From Blastopirellula marina DSM 3645 (GTDB taxonomy: Bacteria > Planctomycetota > Planctomycetia > Pirellulales > Pirellulaceae), in assembly GCF_000153105.1 (NCBI RefSeq), contig NZ_CH672377.1:1520405-1584404 (forward strand): 64,000 nt of DNA, given 5' to 3'. Of this stretch, positions 53,739 to 62,709 are shown piece by piece. Both the position numbers and the translations under genes were made by a program. The notes under the pieces were generated by a model. The model searched no databases, was not told where the DNA came from, and worked only from the letters and a program-made list of their open reading frames with translations. The first letter of the stretch is position 1, and each line of letters starts with the position of its first letter.

Positions 53739-54665
53739 ATGGAAGAACAATCGCCCGAATCCCCAATGGATTCGATCGAAGCATCGGCAGCGGACTTTAA
53801 CGATCAGGAAATCTCGTCGGAAGAAGTCGCTCGTCTTAATACGGTTTCGCAACCCTACGTCGGTCAATGGAACTCATTGGTCTCCACCACCAATTGGGAA
53901 AAGGGACGCATCATCGGACAGTGGCGCACGTCGTTGACCGAACAAAACGCGCCGGCGACCGAATACTCGGACGAAGCCTGGGCGAGCCGTGTCGGCTCGG
54001 TCACGGGCCAGCATGTCGGCCGCCTGCGTCGCGTCTACGAACGCTTCGGCGATGTCCATGAGAAGTTCGAGAAGCTCTTCTGGAGTCACTTCCAGGCCTC
54101 GATCGACTGGGAAGACGCCGAGATGTGGCTAGAAGGCGCCGTCCAAAATGGCTGGTCGGTCGCTTCGATGCGCAGCCAGCGTTGGGAAACGATGGGCAGC
54201 CTAGAAGGGGAACGTCCCCGCGATGAAGATATCGTCGTCACCGAACTGGACGAAGACTTCGAGCCGCATGCCGAAGGAGGCGATTCGGAGTTGAAGGGAA
54301 GTCTCGGAGATATCGAGCCGCACGACGGAATGCCGGTTCCGGAAGGTCCCGACTTTGGCGATGAAGAGGGTCCTGGCGCGGTTCCGCGCGAGGTCTCGCA
54401 AAACGGAGAAGGGGACGAAGCGGCGCTGGAAGAACAACCGGCCCTCATCAAACCGTTTACCGAGATCGGCCAACTTCCGGAGGACGTGCTCGACGCGTTC
54501 GATGCGATGAAGTTGGCGATCATTCGCCACAAAGCGGCTGGCTGGTCCGAGATCAAGCTGGAAGAAATGATCAGCTGCATCGAGTCGCTGAAAGTCCTGG
54601 CCAGCGCTCCTAGCGGCGAACCGGTGACCAAACCGCGCGTGACCAACGAAACGCCTTCCGAATAA
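53739..54665 (+). CDS. Conserved hypothetical protein, acidic
   Basis: 308 residues, cytosolic. The conserved core (about 38-150) reads QPYVGQWNSLVSTTNWEKGR, IIGQWRTSLTEQNAPATEYS, DEAWASRVGSVTGQHVGRLR, RVYERF, LFWSHFQASIDWEDAEMWLE and GAVQNGWSVASMRSQRWETM, rich in Trp. An acidic, proline-rich linker follows, then a helical C-terminus (EDVLDAFDAMKLAIIRHKAA). The core's 'VTGQHVGRLRRVYERF' looks helix-turn-helix-like and could bind DNA; this is a guess. I do not know the family by name. Confidence 0.75.
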   Translation: MEEQSPESPMDSIEASAADFNDQEISSEEVARLNTVSQPYVGQWNSLVSTTNWEKGRIIGQWRTSLTEQNAPATEYSDEAWASRVGSVTGQHVGRLRRVYERFGDVHEKFEKLFWSHFQASIDWEDAEMWLEGAVQNGWSVASMRSQRWETMGSLEGERPRDEDIVVTELDEDFEPHAEGGDSELKGSLGDIEPHDGMPVPEGPDFGDEEGPGAVPREVSQNGEGDEAALEEQPALIKPFTEIGQLPEDVLDAFDAMKLAIIRHKAAGWSEIKLEEMISCIESLKVLASAPSGEPVTKPRVTNETPSE

Positions 54666-54695
54666 CTCGGATAGCGCGAGAGCACCCAAGAACGC

Positions 54696-54727
54696 GAAGA
54701 GGCGATTCCTGACGGAATCGCCTCTTC
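54696..54727. terminator. Bidirectional terminator hairpin
   Basis: A perfect 14-bp stem (GAAGAGGCGATTCC and its complement) around TGAC, between two convergent genes that stop at 54665 and 54766. T runs are short on both sides (TCTAT on plus). Confidence 0.7.
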
Positions 54728-54765
54728 TATTGCGCTGACGTAACGCGTTCGCTTGACCGACTTAT

Positions 54766-55245
54766 TTATTCAGCCGCGGCGGACTTTGTCTTTTCGATAA
54801 GGCCGAACAGATGTCCGCTTACTTCTCCGTGCGTCCAGGTCCCGGCATATTTGTCACCATCGATCACAACATGAGCGCTGAACGTGCCGAGTCCCGGGAT
54901 CGCGACATCCTCCAGCGTGATCACCGGCGTCTTCCCGGCCCATTTCACTTCGAGCGGCATCGGGATGACCGCGTCATTCTCGCCATATTTCACCCGAGCA
55001 TTGAACAGCCAGAGGTCTCCCTCCTCTAGTTTGTGGACGCTCCGAATTTCGTAGCGTTCTTCTTTCGGGGACATGTCACGGCCAACCACCGTAAACTTGC
55101 CGACCAGCGTCGCGCCTGTCAAAGTCTCTGAGAACTTTGCAAACAACGCCTTTTGCTCGGCGTTGGGCTCGGCGGCAGAGACCATCGGCGCGCAGGATGC
55201 GATGGTAAGAACGAGGAAAAGCAGGAGAGCAGTGGAGCGCTTCAT
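54766..55245 (-). CDS. Small exported protein of unknown function
   Basis: 159 residues from ATG 55245. The N-terminus KRSTALLLFLVLTIASCAPM has an export signal; IASC could be a lipobox, while SAAEP further on fits a type I cleavage. The mature part is beta-rich (LVGKFTVVGRDMSPKEERYE, IRSVHKLEEGDLWLFNARVK, GTFSAHVVIDGDKYAGTWTH) and looks like a lipocalin-like or binding fold. The frame extends to 55290 without support. Function unknown. Confidence 0.78.
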   Translation of the reverse strand: MKRSTALLLFLVLTIASCAPMVSAAEPNAEQKALFAKFSETLTGATLVGKFTVVGRDMSPKEERYEIRSVHKLEEGDLWLFNARVKYGENDAVIPMPLEVKWAGKTPVITLEDVAIPGLGTFSAHVVIDGDKYAGTWTHGEVSGHLFGLIEKTKSAAAE

Positions 55246-55346
55246 ATTAGGCGACTCTCGATGGAATACTGTGAGTGAAGGGAAAACCAACGAACAGTTT
55301 GGCGGCTGTTTTCATTTTGGCCGCTTTCTCCCGGGCAGGCAACGCG

Positions 55347-55384
55347 CAAAAAGAGAGACCGCCTTCGGAAAGACGGTCTCTCTT
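55347..55384 (-). terminator. Intrinsic terminator of the NarL-type regulator
   Basis: AAGAGAGACCG (55351-55361) pairs with CGGTCTCTCTT (55374-55384) around a 12-base loop; on the minus strand CTTTTTGCG follows. It lies 25 bases past the stop of the regulator. Confidence 0.82.
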
Positions 55385-55408
55385 AATTCTCTAGCTCGTC
55401 GACTGGCT

Positions 55409-56041
55409 TTAGACCAAGCCGCGTCGAACCGCCCAAACGGCGGCTTGCGTGCGATCGGTGACATCGATCTTGCGCAAAATGTTTTGCACGTGTTCTTTGA
55501 CCGTTTCGATGCTAATGGTCAACGAACGACCGATCTCACGATTACTGAGTCCCAACGCCAGATGGCGGAGAACTTGCATTTCGCGATTGGTGAGCGGAAT
55601 ATCGCTGTGCTTCGCTTCTTGACGCTTGGCCATCGCGCCGCGAACGCGATTCATAAGGCTATCCTCGGCGATCGGGCTATCAGTCGCGGCGTTTTCGATC
55701 GCGGTGACGATCGTTTCCCGCGATGATCCCTTCAGCACATAGTCGTGAGCGCCTAGCGCAACTCCCCGAGCAATGTAAGTCGGGTTGTCGTACGTTGAGA
55801 GCATGACGACCCGCGTATTGGGAGACTCTTTTTTGATTTTCTCCAGCGCCGCCAAGCCATCGGTATCAGGCATGCGAATGTCCATCAGCACAACATCCGG
55901 TTGATGGGCAAGCGCTTTTTCAACCGCTTCGCTACCGGTAGAAGCTTCGTCTACGATGCTGATTTCGGTTCCTTTGAGCAGACTGGCAAGTCCGCTGCGA
56001 ACCACTTCATGATCGTCCGCAACAACGACGTTAATTCCCAT
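55409..56041 (-). CDS. NarL/FixJ-type response regulator
   Basis: 210 residues from ATG 56041 with GGAG upstream. Receiver: INVVVADDHEVVRSGLASLL, phosphoacceptor Asp in VVLMDIRMPDTDGLAA, VVMLSTYDNPTYIARG, and Lys in DYVLKGSSRE. Output: LuxR-type helix-turn-helix LTNREMQVLRHLALGLSNRE, IGRSLTISIETVKEHVQNIL. No kinase gene is adjacent. It is divergent from the NtrC-type regulator at 56449. Confidence 0.94.
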   Translation of the reverse strand: MGINVVVADDHEVVRSGLASLLKGTEISIVDEASTGSEAVEKALAHQPDVVLMDIRMPDTDGLAALEKIKKESPNTRVVMLSTYDNPTYIARGVALGAHDYVLKGSSRETIVTAIENAATDSPIAEDSLMNRVRGAMAKRQEAKHSDIPLTNREMQVLRHLALGLSNREIGRSLTISIETVKEHVQNILRKIDVTDRTQAAVWAVRRGLV

Positions 56042-56448
56042 TTTCTCTACTCCACAACATTTACGAGCGGTGCAACTACATGCATACCTGCCCGCTACCA
56101 GCGGGACCTGACCAAGATTGGGCGATGAGACCGCGAATGCCCAGTCAAACATTAGTTGGCTAACTACAGGATATCTTAACGCTGTACCCGTAAATAGCTA
56201 GTGCTTTTGGCGGGGTGGTGCGCGATTTGCGGCGTACCACGCCCCAATAGGTGGCTAAAATGGCCAAAAGTAGGCATTCCGTTCGTCCAACCCGCAGGAT
56301 AGTGATTACCGCAGTGTTGCGTTTTCGCACCGGTGCGTTGACTTCCGGCAAGGCGTGACCTAAATATCTCTGGCGGCGCCAACTGCAGATTCGCCCTGCC
56401 AGCAAACCCCCTGGTCGCCAAATTCCCGCCAAGCATCAAAGTGAAATC
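56042..56448. other. 407-bp divergent regulatory region
   Basis: Between two divergent response-regulator genes. It contains a long imperfect inverted repeat (56204-56270; outer arms CTTTTGGC/GCCAAAAG, inner GGGGTGGT.../...ACCACGCCCC). No coding sequence is supported. Promoters for both genes are expected here but I could not place their boxes with confidence. Confidence 0.5.
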
Positions 56449-57828
56449 ATGAGTCAGCCCCAAATACTGTTGGTCGACGACGATCGTCATGTGCTCGATT
56501 CGATGGGCATGTGGCTGCGCGAGATCGGCTATACGGTCACGACATCTCCCGGCTATCAAGACGCAGTCGCGCAACTGGCCGAGCATAAGTTCGACCTGGT
56601 GCTAGCTGACGTCCGTTTGCAGGATGGTGATGGGTTTGAATTGCTGCGACACATTCGCAAGGCGCAGCCGGAACTGACGGTCATCTTGATCACTGGATAC
56701 GGCACCGCTGACGACGCGGTCGAAGCGATCCGTCTCGGCGCGTTCGACATGCTGACCAAACCGCTGATCGATCGCGAATTAGAAATGGCGATCAGCCGCG
56801 CTTTATCGCAGCGTCAGGTCCTGGCCGAAAACGAAAAACTGAAAGAACAGCTCGATCTGCGCTACGGCCTCGAGAACATCATCGGCCACGACCATCGCAT
56901 GTTGAAGATCTTCGACATGGTCGACAGCGTCGCCGATACCCGCGCCACCATCTTGATCACCGGCGAAAGCGGAACCGGTAAATCGCTGCTGGCTCGCGCG
57001 ATTCATCGTCGCAGCAATCGCCGCGAAAAGCCATTTGTCGAAGTCGCTTGCGGCGCCTTACCCGAGTCGCTACTTGAAAGCGAATTGTTCGGCCATGTCG
57101 CCGGCTCGTTCACTGGCGCAACAACCGACAAACTGGGCAAGTTCAAGCAAGCTGACACCGGTTCGATTTTCCTCGACGAAATCGGCACCGCGCCGCAAAG
57201 CATGCAGGTCAAATTGCTCCGCGTGCTGCAAGAACTGCAATTTGAGCCGGTCGGCGGCAATACGACGATTTCAATCGATACGCGCGTCATCCTGGCGACC
57301 AACGAAAACTTGGCGAACCTGGTCGAACGGGGAACGTTCCGCCAAGACTTGTTCTATCGCGTGAACGTTATCAATCTGGAACTGCCGCCGTTGCGTCAAC
57401 GCATGACCGACATACCGCGCTTGGCCAATCACTTCCTCGAAGAAGTTCGCCAAGACACCGGGCGTCAGATCCGCGGCTTCACCGAGGAAGCGATTTCGGC
57501 GCTGCAGCGATACCAATGGCCCGGCAACGTTCGCGAACTGCAAAACGTCGTTGAACGTTCGGTCCTGCTGTCGAAAAACGAGATGATCGGTCCCGGCGAA
57601 TTGCCGGCTGCAATCGCGTCGGGCGCCCCGGTTTCGGTCCAACGGACCAACGGCCGGACCTTGAAGGAAGCGCTCGAAGCTCCGGAACGTCAGATCATCC
57701 TGGAGACGCTCGAGTCAAACGGCTGGAACCGCAACCTAACTGCCGACGAATTGGGCATCAACCGTACGACGCTCTATAAGAAAATGAAACGCTTGGGACT
57801 GGAAGATCTAGCCGGCGTGCATCACTAA
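56449..57828 (+). CDS. Sigma-54-dependent response regulator (NtrC family)
   Basis: 459 residues. Receiver (about 1-120) with [15 protein letters not shown] and Asp in [19 protein letters not shown]+ domain (about 145-385) with Walker [16 protein letters not shown], Walker B SIFLDEIG, an arginine-finger region [19 protein letters not shown], and the sigma-54 contact loop as GSFTGA instead of GAFTGA; Fis-type HTH at the C-terminus ([20 protein letters not shown]). It activates sigma-54 promoters after phosphorylation. Cognate kinase not seen. Confidence 0.95.
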   Translation: MSQPQILLVDDDRHVLDSMGMWLREIGYTVTTSPGYQDAVAQLAEHKFDLVLADVRLQDGDGFELLRHIRKAQPELTVILITGYGTADDAVEAIRLGAFDMLTKPLIDRELEMAISRALSQRQVLAENEKLKEQLDLRYGLENIIGHDHRMLKIFDMVDSVADTRATILITGESGTGKSLLARAIHRRSNRREKPFVEVACGALPESLLESELFGHVAGSFTGATTDKLGKFKQADTGSIFLDEIGTAPQSMQVKLLRVLQELQFEPVGGNTTISIDTRVILATNENLANLVERGTFRQDLFYRVNVINLELPPLRQRMTDIPRLANHFLEEVRQDTGRQIRGFTEEAISALQRYQWPGNVRELQNVVERSVLLSKNEMIGPGELPAAIASGAPVSVQRTNGRTLKEALEAPERQIILETLESNGWNRNLTADELGINRTTLYKKMKRLGLEDLAGVHH

Positions 57829-58013
57829 GCGTTTTCCGACAAACCACCAGAATCAGGCCGCCGTCGTTGCGGCTTGGCTCGTTTCTTGGGCCAATTGCTG
57901 GATTCGCCTCCTCAAATCGGCGAGAATGTTTTTCTTGAGCGGCAGTGATGCTCCGTGATATCATGCGGATTCCGCTCACACCGCATTTCTCCCTTTCTCA
58001 CCGATGCTCGCCC

Positions 58014-59420
58014 ATGTTTTCGACTCGACTGATGACGTTCGTTTGCGCGCTGGCTTCCGCGTTGCTCGTCTCCAATGCCGTTGCCGCCGAAAAAAGCAAG
58101 CGTCCACCCAGCATCGTCTTGATCGTTTCCGACGATCAAGGCTTCGCCGACCTCAGCTGCATCGGCGACAACGGATGTCGCACGCCGCGTTTGGATCAGT
58201 TGGCCGCAAGCGGAACGCGGCTGACTAGTTTTTACGTCTCGTGGCCTGCTTGTACCCCGTCGCGGGCATCGCTGATGACCGGCCGCTACCCGCAGCGTAA
58301 CGGCACGTACGACATGATCCGCAACGAAGCGCCCGACTACGACTATCTCTACACGCCGGAAGAGTACGCCGTTACCGCCGAACGAATTCTCGGCACCGAC
58401 CTGCAGGAAGTTTTTCTCGCCGACGTTTTGAAACAGGCCGGTTACGTCAGCGCCGTTTTCGGCAAGTGGGACGGCGGTCAACTGAAACGCTATTTGCCGT
58501 TGCAACGCGGTTTTGATCAGTACTACGGATTCGCCAACACCGGAGTCGACTACTTTACGCATGAGCGTTACGGCGTGCCGTCGATGTTTCGCGATAACCA
58601 GCCGACCGAAGAGGACAAAGGAACTTACCTGACCGATCTCTTCGAGCGTGAAGCGATTCGCTTTATCGACGAGAACCACGATCGCCCCTTCTTCCTCTAC
58701 TTGCCGTTTAACGCCCCGCATAGCGCCTCGAATTTAGATCGCTCGATCCGGGGATTCGCCCAAGCGCCGCAGGAATACCTGGATCACTTTCCCGGCGGCG
58801 AGAGCAAACAGGAGAAACGTCGACAAGCCTATCTCGCGGCGGTCGAGCGAATGGACGAAGCGATCGGCAAAGTTGTTGATCAGCTTCAGCAGCACCAGAT
58901 CGCTGACAATACGTTGATCATTTTCCTCTCTGACAACGGCGGAGGAGGGGGGGCGGACAACTCGCCCCTTCGCGGTGGGAAAGCGAAGATGTTTGAGGGC
59001 GGTAACCGCGTTCCGTGCATCGTTCATTGGCCCGGCAAGGTTCCGGCCGGCAAAGTCAGCAACCAGTTTCTCACGTCGCTAGAGGTTTTTCCGACCGTGA
59101 TCGCAGCGATCGGCGGAAAACTTCCCGACGACGTGATCTACGATGGGTTCGACATGCTGCCGGTTCTAAACGGCGCAAGCTCGCCGCGTGAAGAAATGTT
59201 TTGGAAACGTCGCGGCGATGTCGCAGCGCGGGTTGGCGATTGGAAATGGGTCGACAGCGCCGCCGGCAAAGGCCTGTTCGATCTCGCCCATGATATCGGC
59301 GAGAAAAAAGATCTCTCGAAAGAACATCCCGAAATGCTCGCCAAGTTAAAAGCGAGGTTCGACGCTTGGACTGCCGAAATGGAAGCGGCCGATCCGCGAG
59401 GCCCCTTCCGCGATTACTGA
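58014..59420 (+). CDS. Sulfatase (arylsulfatase type)
   Basis: 468 residues from ATG 58014, signal peptide ending AVAAEK. The formylglycine motif is CTPSR with Cys80 (WPACTPSRASLMTGRYPQRN), and the metal-binding Asp pair is in LIVSDDQGFADLS; the C-terminal FLSDNGGGGGADNSPLRGGK and IVHWPGKVPAGK are typical. It removes sulfate from a polysaccharide or aryl ester outside the cytoplasm after maturation by a formylglycine enzyme, which is not in the window. Followed after 56 bases by a Tat-exported oxidoreductase. Confidence 0.93.
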   Translation: MFSTRLMTFVCALASALLVSNAVAAEKSKRPPSIVLIVSDDQGFADLSCIGDNGCRTPRLDQLAASGTRLTSFYVSWPACTPSRASLMTGRYPQRNGTYDMIRNEAPDYDYLYTPEEYAVTAERILGTDLQEVFLADVLKQAGYVSAVFGKWDGGQLKRYLPLQRGFDQYYGFANTGVDYFTHERYGVPSMFRDNQPTEEDKGTYLTDLFEREAIRFIDENHDRPFFLYLPFNAPHSASNLDRSIRGFAQAPQEYLDHFPGGESKQEKRRQAYLAAVERMDEAIGKVVDQLQQHQIADNTLIIFLSDNGGGGGADNSPLRGGKAKMFEGGNRVPCIVHWPGKVPAGKVSNQFLTSLEVFPTVIAAIGGKLPDDVIYDGFDMLPVLNGASSPREEMFWKRRGDVAARVGDWKWVDSAAGKGLFDLAHDIGEKKDLSKEHPEMLAKLKARFDAWTAEMEAADPRGPFRDY

Positions 59421-59476
59421 TCGGTCCTCTCTGCACGCTGCGTTCGCCCCTTCGATTTCTCCCGCCTGGTATCCTC

Positions 59477-61171
59477 ATGACTCTCGATCGTCGCTCTTTT
59501 CTTCGTATCGCAGGTGGATTGACTGGCGCGATTTCGTGCACGCCGTGGCTATTGGCCGACGCACCGGAACAAAGCGGTGAATTTGCCGCTGACGTGGCGA
59601 TCATCGGCGGCAGCTTGGGAGGCTGTGCTGCGGCGATCGCCGCTTTGCGGCGCGGCCTAACCGTCGTCATGTCCGAAGAGACCGATTGGATCGGCGGCCA
59701 ACTGACGTCGCAAATTGTTCCGCCGGACGAGCATGCTCAGATCGAGACTCGCGGCGCTAATGCGTCCTATCGCAAATTTCGTCGCGATATCCGCGCCTAT
59801 TATCGCGATCACTATCCGCTAACCGACGCCGCGAAGAGTCAAACGAATCTGAACCCCGGCGGCGGCAGCGTTTCGCGTCTTTGTCATGAGCCGCGCGTCG
59901 CGTTGGCGGTGCTGACCGAGATGCTGGCTCCCTATCAAAACAGCGGTAAGCTGACGCTGCTGCTGGAACACGTTCCGGTGCAAGCCGACATGCAAGGAGA
60001 TCGCATCTCCAGCGTGACGGTTCGGTCGCTGAATAAAGGAAGCGAGCAGACGCTGACGGCGCCTTACTTTATCGATGCGACCGAACTGGGCGATCTCCTA
60101 CCGTTGACCGGAACCGAATACGTCACCGGCGCCGAAGCGAAAGCCGACACGGAGGAACTACATGCCGCCGACGTCGCCGCGCCGGCCAATCAACAAGCGT
60201 TTACTGTTTGCTTTCCGCTGCAATTCGTCGCCGGCAAAGACTTTGTCGGCGATCGACCGGCCGACTATGATTTTTGGCGTGACTATGTTCCGGCGCTCAC
60301 GCCTCCTTGGTCGGGTAAATTACTGGATTTGAGCTATTCTTCGCCACGCGACCTCAAGCCGAAAAAGCTCGGCTTTGATCCCACAGGCGCCGCGACTCCC
60401 GGCTCGCTCAATCTGTGGCTTTATCGGCGGATTCTCAATACGGCGAACTTTCTCCCCGGATCGTTTGCAGGGAGCGCTACGCTGGTCAATTGGCCGCAGA
60501 ACGATTACGTGTTGGGCAATTTGATCGATGTCTCTGAGGCCGAAAAGCAAAAGCATATCCATCAGGCGAAGCAGCTGAGCTTGTCTCTCTTCTATTGGCT
60601 GCAGACCGAATGTCCGCGCAGCGACGGAGGCGCCGGGTTCGCCGGTTTGCGGCTGCTGCCCGAAATGACCGGCACGACCGACGGCATGGCCAAGTATCCT
60701 TATATTCGTGAGTCGCGGCGCATCATCGCCGAGACCAGAATCACTGAGTTACATGTCGGCGCCGAGCAGCGATCTGTGATCACAGGGCAATCGGGCAAAC
60801 AGCTAAAGGCAAAGTCGTTCGCCGATTCGGTCGGCGTCGGCTCGTACCATATCGATCTGCATCCCAGCAGCGGCGGCGATAACTACATCGATTTCGCTTC
60901 GTTGCCGTTTCAAATTCCGCTGGGAGCGATGATTCCGCGGCGCATCGAAAATTTGATCCCGGCCTGCAAAAACATCGGTACTACGCATCTGACCAACGGC
61001 TGTTACCGTTTGCATCCGGTCGAGTGGGGCATCGGCGAAGCGGCCGGCTGCTTGGTCAGTTTCGCGCTGGAGAAAAAAGAGACTCCGCGGGGGATTCGGT
61101 CGGCGCCCGACAAGCTGGCTGATTTCCAACGTTCGCTGACGGCAGAGGGATTCGAGCTTGCTTGGAGCTAA
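59477..61171 (+). CDS. Tat-exported FAD-dependent oxidoreductase
   Basis: 564 residues from ATG 59477. The N-terminus LDRRSFLRIAGGLTGAISC is a twin-arginine signal. The dinucleotide-binding site VAIIGGSLGGCAAAIAALRR follows, and later motifs (EETDWIGGQLTSQIVPPDEH, DATELGDLLPLTGTEYVTGA, CKNIGTTHLTNGCYRLHPVE) fit the FAD-dependent oxidoreductase family PF12831. Substrate unknown. Its pairing with a sulfatase suggests joint breakdown of a sulfated glycan. Confidence 0.9.
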   Translation: MTLDRRSFLRIAGGLTGAISCTPWLLADAPEQSGEFAADVAIIGGSLGGCAAAIAALRRGLTVVMSEETDWIGGQLTSQIVPPDEHAQIETRGANASYRKFRRDIRAYYRDHYPLTDAAKSQTNLNPGGGSVSRLCHEPRVALAVLTEMLAPYQNSGKLTLLLEHVPVQADMQGDRISSVTVRSLNKGSEQTLTAPYFIDATELGDLLPLTGTEYVTGAEAKADTEELHAADVAAPANQQAFTVCFPLQFVAGKDFVGDRPADYDFWRDYVPALTPPWSGKLLDLSYSSPRDLKPKKLGFDPTGAATPGSLNLWLYRRILNTANFLPGSFAGSATLVNWPQNDYVLGNLIDVSEAEKQKHIHQAKQLSLSLFYWLQTECPRSDGGAGFAGLRLLPEMTGTTDGMAKYPYIRESRRIIAETRITELHVGAEQRSVITGQSGKQLKAKSFADSVGVGSYHIDLHPSSGGDNYIDFASLPFQIPLGAMIPRRIENLIPACKNIGTTHLTNGCYRLHPVEWGIGEAAGCLVSFALEKKETPRGIRSAPDKLADFQRSLTAEGFELAWS

Positions 61172-61173
61172 TT

Positions 61174-61326
61174 TTACCGAGTAACTTCGTCAAAGATCAT
61201 TTGGACCGCCAACAGTGCACGGGGAGTCGCCCAGAGCAGTATGGTCATCGCAACAATGCCCGTCGTGACCGCGATGCCCCAGAGCAAGAGATTCCGATAC
61301 GTCACGGTTGATTCCCACGCATTCAT
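61174..61326 (-). CDS. Small membrane protein B1 (50 residues)
   Basis: ATG 61326 with AAAGG 7 bases upstream. One membrane helix in the middle (NLLLWGIAVTTGIVAMTILL) with charged ends (MNAWESTVTYR, VQMIFDEVTR). It is the second gene of a two-gene unit (A1-B1) repeated upstream. Function unknown. Its stop is 2 bases from the end of the oxidoreductase. Confidence 0.65.
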   Translation of the reverse strand: MNAWESTVTYRNLLLWGIAVTTGIVAMTILLWATPRALLAVQMIFDEVTR

Positions 61327-61352
61327 CGACGTACCTTTCGGAGATAAGTCAT

Positions 61353-61463
61353 TCAGGTCGACGCCAGCAACAAGATGACAAGCGCGCCCACTTTCCAAAT
61401 TACGCCAACGGCGACAAGCACAATCACTTGACGAGCCGTTGGCTTATACTTCCCCCATCTCAT
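61353..61463 (-). CDS. Small membrane protein A1 (36 residues)
   Basis: ATG 61463 with AGGAG 6 bases upstream. The protein reads MRWGKYKPTARQVIVLV, AVGVIWKVGALVILLLAST: a basic N-terminus and one membrane helix. TARQ and GVIWK are shared with A2 (TAKR, GIVWK). Too short for many gene callers. Precedes B1 by 26 bases. Confidence 0.65.
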   Translation of the reverse strand: MRWGKYKPTARQVIVLVAVGVIWKVGALVILLLAST

Positions 61464-61520
61464 GACATCTCCTGTCGTGAAGTTCATGCGAAGCCATTGC
61501 CGCCGCACGCTGTACCGGGA

Positions 61521-61676
61521 TCAATAAGGGGAGTTGGTTCCCCAACACTCCGACAGGACGGCGAAGAGAACGAATCCAGCGCCGCACGTTCCCAATCCGC
61601 AGGTCAACACGAGCCCGATCCGCCAAGTGAAAGACTCCAGCGGCAAACGGTCCTGATTCTCTTGCGGATAACTCAT
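61521..61676 (-). CDS. Small membrane protein B2 (51 residues)
   Basis: ATG 61676; protein MSYPQENQDRLPLESFTWR then a membrane helix (IGLVLTCGLGTCGAGFVLFA) and VLSECWGTNSPY. It occupies the same place in its pair as B1, with similar size and one helix, but sequence similarity to B1 is weak. Function unknown. Confidence 0.6.
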   Translation of the reverse strand: MSYPQENQDRLPLESFTWRIGLVLTCGLGTCGAGFVLFAVLSECWGTNSPY

Positions 61677-61707
61677 CTTGATTGCTCGCTGGATGGAAAA
61701 AAGGGAA

Positions 61708-61827
61708 TCAGGAGCTGAATCCACTGGAACAGGCCAGCGCCCCGGAGACTGCCGCGAATTTCCAAACGATGCCGTCAACGATGAAGAGAGCGATTCGCTT
61801 AGCCGTCTGTTTCGTCCAGATCTTCAT
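61708..61827 (-). CDS. Small protein A2 (39 residues), paralogue of A1
   Basis: ATG 61827 with GGAAA upstream; MKIWTKQTAKRIALFIV, DGIVWKFAAVSGALAC, SSGFSS. Shares TA(K/R)(R/Q), (G)(I/V)(V/I)WK with A1. The end in the +1 frame (GLFQWIQLLIPFF) would be more hydrophobic, so a frameshift late in the gene is possible. Precedes B2 by 31 bases. Confidence 0.55.
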   Translation of the reverse strand: MKIWTKQTAKRIALFIVDGIVWKFAAVSGALACSSGFSS

Positions 61828-61930
61828 CACGTTTTCCGTTCGGTGGATAGAGTCGTTTTCGCCTGCAAATAGATAGGCGAAATCGAAACGGAAACGGGGT
61901 AATCGAAAAGTCGACGGGAGAAAGTTCGTG

Positions 61931-62650
61931 CTACAGCGAAGTTGGAGTCTCGCCGCTAGACGCTGCTTCCTTCAGATCGGCGTCAATGACGTCGGCGGTT
62001 GTCAGAATACGCTCATTTTCGATCTGAATCGGCGCTGGAACATACTCGACCAACGTCTGCGGATGAGCGTCGCGGAATTCCATTTCCCACTTTTCTGGGA
62101 GTCCTTCAATGTGGGCTTCGTGCGGCAGCGGCATATCCAACAACAGCAGCCGCGAACGCCCTGTCAGCGCGTGTCGATAAATCTCGAGACGTTCGATCGG
62201 AATCTTTGCATCGCTCGCCATGGCCAGATAGGCCGCCAATTTGGGCAAATCGTCGTCACTAAACTGCGGATTGTCGACCGAAATTCGCAGGCCAGCGCCC
62301 CCATATTCGTAGGAAGCGCCGAGCAACTCAATGTTCCCCAAAATTCCGGCGCGATGATTGTTGATCTGCAATTTGCGATCGTAGTTGGCGGCGGCAAAGA
62401 AGAGAGCGATACAGGTCGATAGCGTCACCATCTCCGGCAGGCTGATGTGAAATCGCTTTTCTTCGGCCCAGCGGCGACGGATCTGTCCGATGATATAGAT
62501 GGCGCCCCCTAGCAGAACCGACATGCTGAGGGGAAAACGCCAATAGAAATGGCCTGTTGCGACCCCCAAAATGGTGATCGCAACCGCCAGATTTAGCAGC
62601 GCGACTGCGGCAGGCAGTCGCCAGGCATGGAAGTAGGTGGCATATCGCAT
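61931..62650 (-). CDS. Membrane protein of unknown function
   Basis: 239 residues from ATG 62650 (TTG 62668 rejected). Two or three membrane helices (LPAAVALLNLAVAITILGVA, FPLSMSVLLGGAIYIIGQI, MVTLSTCIALFFAAANY), then a soluble C-terminal domain (AAYLAMASDAKIPIERLEIY, RLLLLDMPLPHEAHIEGLPE). No motif recognised. Lies upstream of the small membrane genes by 103 bases on the same strand and may belong with them. Confidence 0.72.
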   Translation of the reverse strand: MRYATYFHAWRLPAAVALLNLAVAITILGVATGHFYWRFPLSMSVLLGGAIYIIGQIRRRWAEEKRFHISLPEMVTLSTCIALFFAAANYDRKLQINNHRAGILGNIELLGASYEYGGAGLRISVDNPQFSDDDLPKLAAYLAMASDAKIPIERLEIYRHALTGRSRLLLLDMPLPHEAHIEGLPEKWEMEFRDAHPQTLVEYVPAPIQIENERILTTADVIDADLKEAASSGETPTSL

Positions 62651-62709
62651 AGCTCTTGTACCCAACAAAGCTGGCGCTCAAAAGCTTGTGACCGGCCGTC
62701 GCCCCCCCC

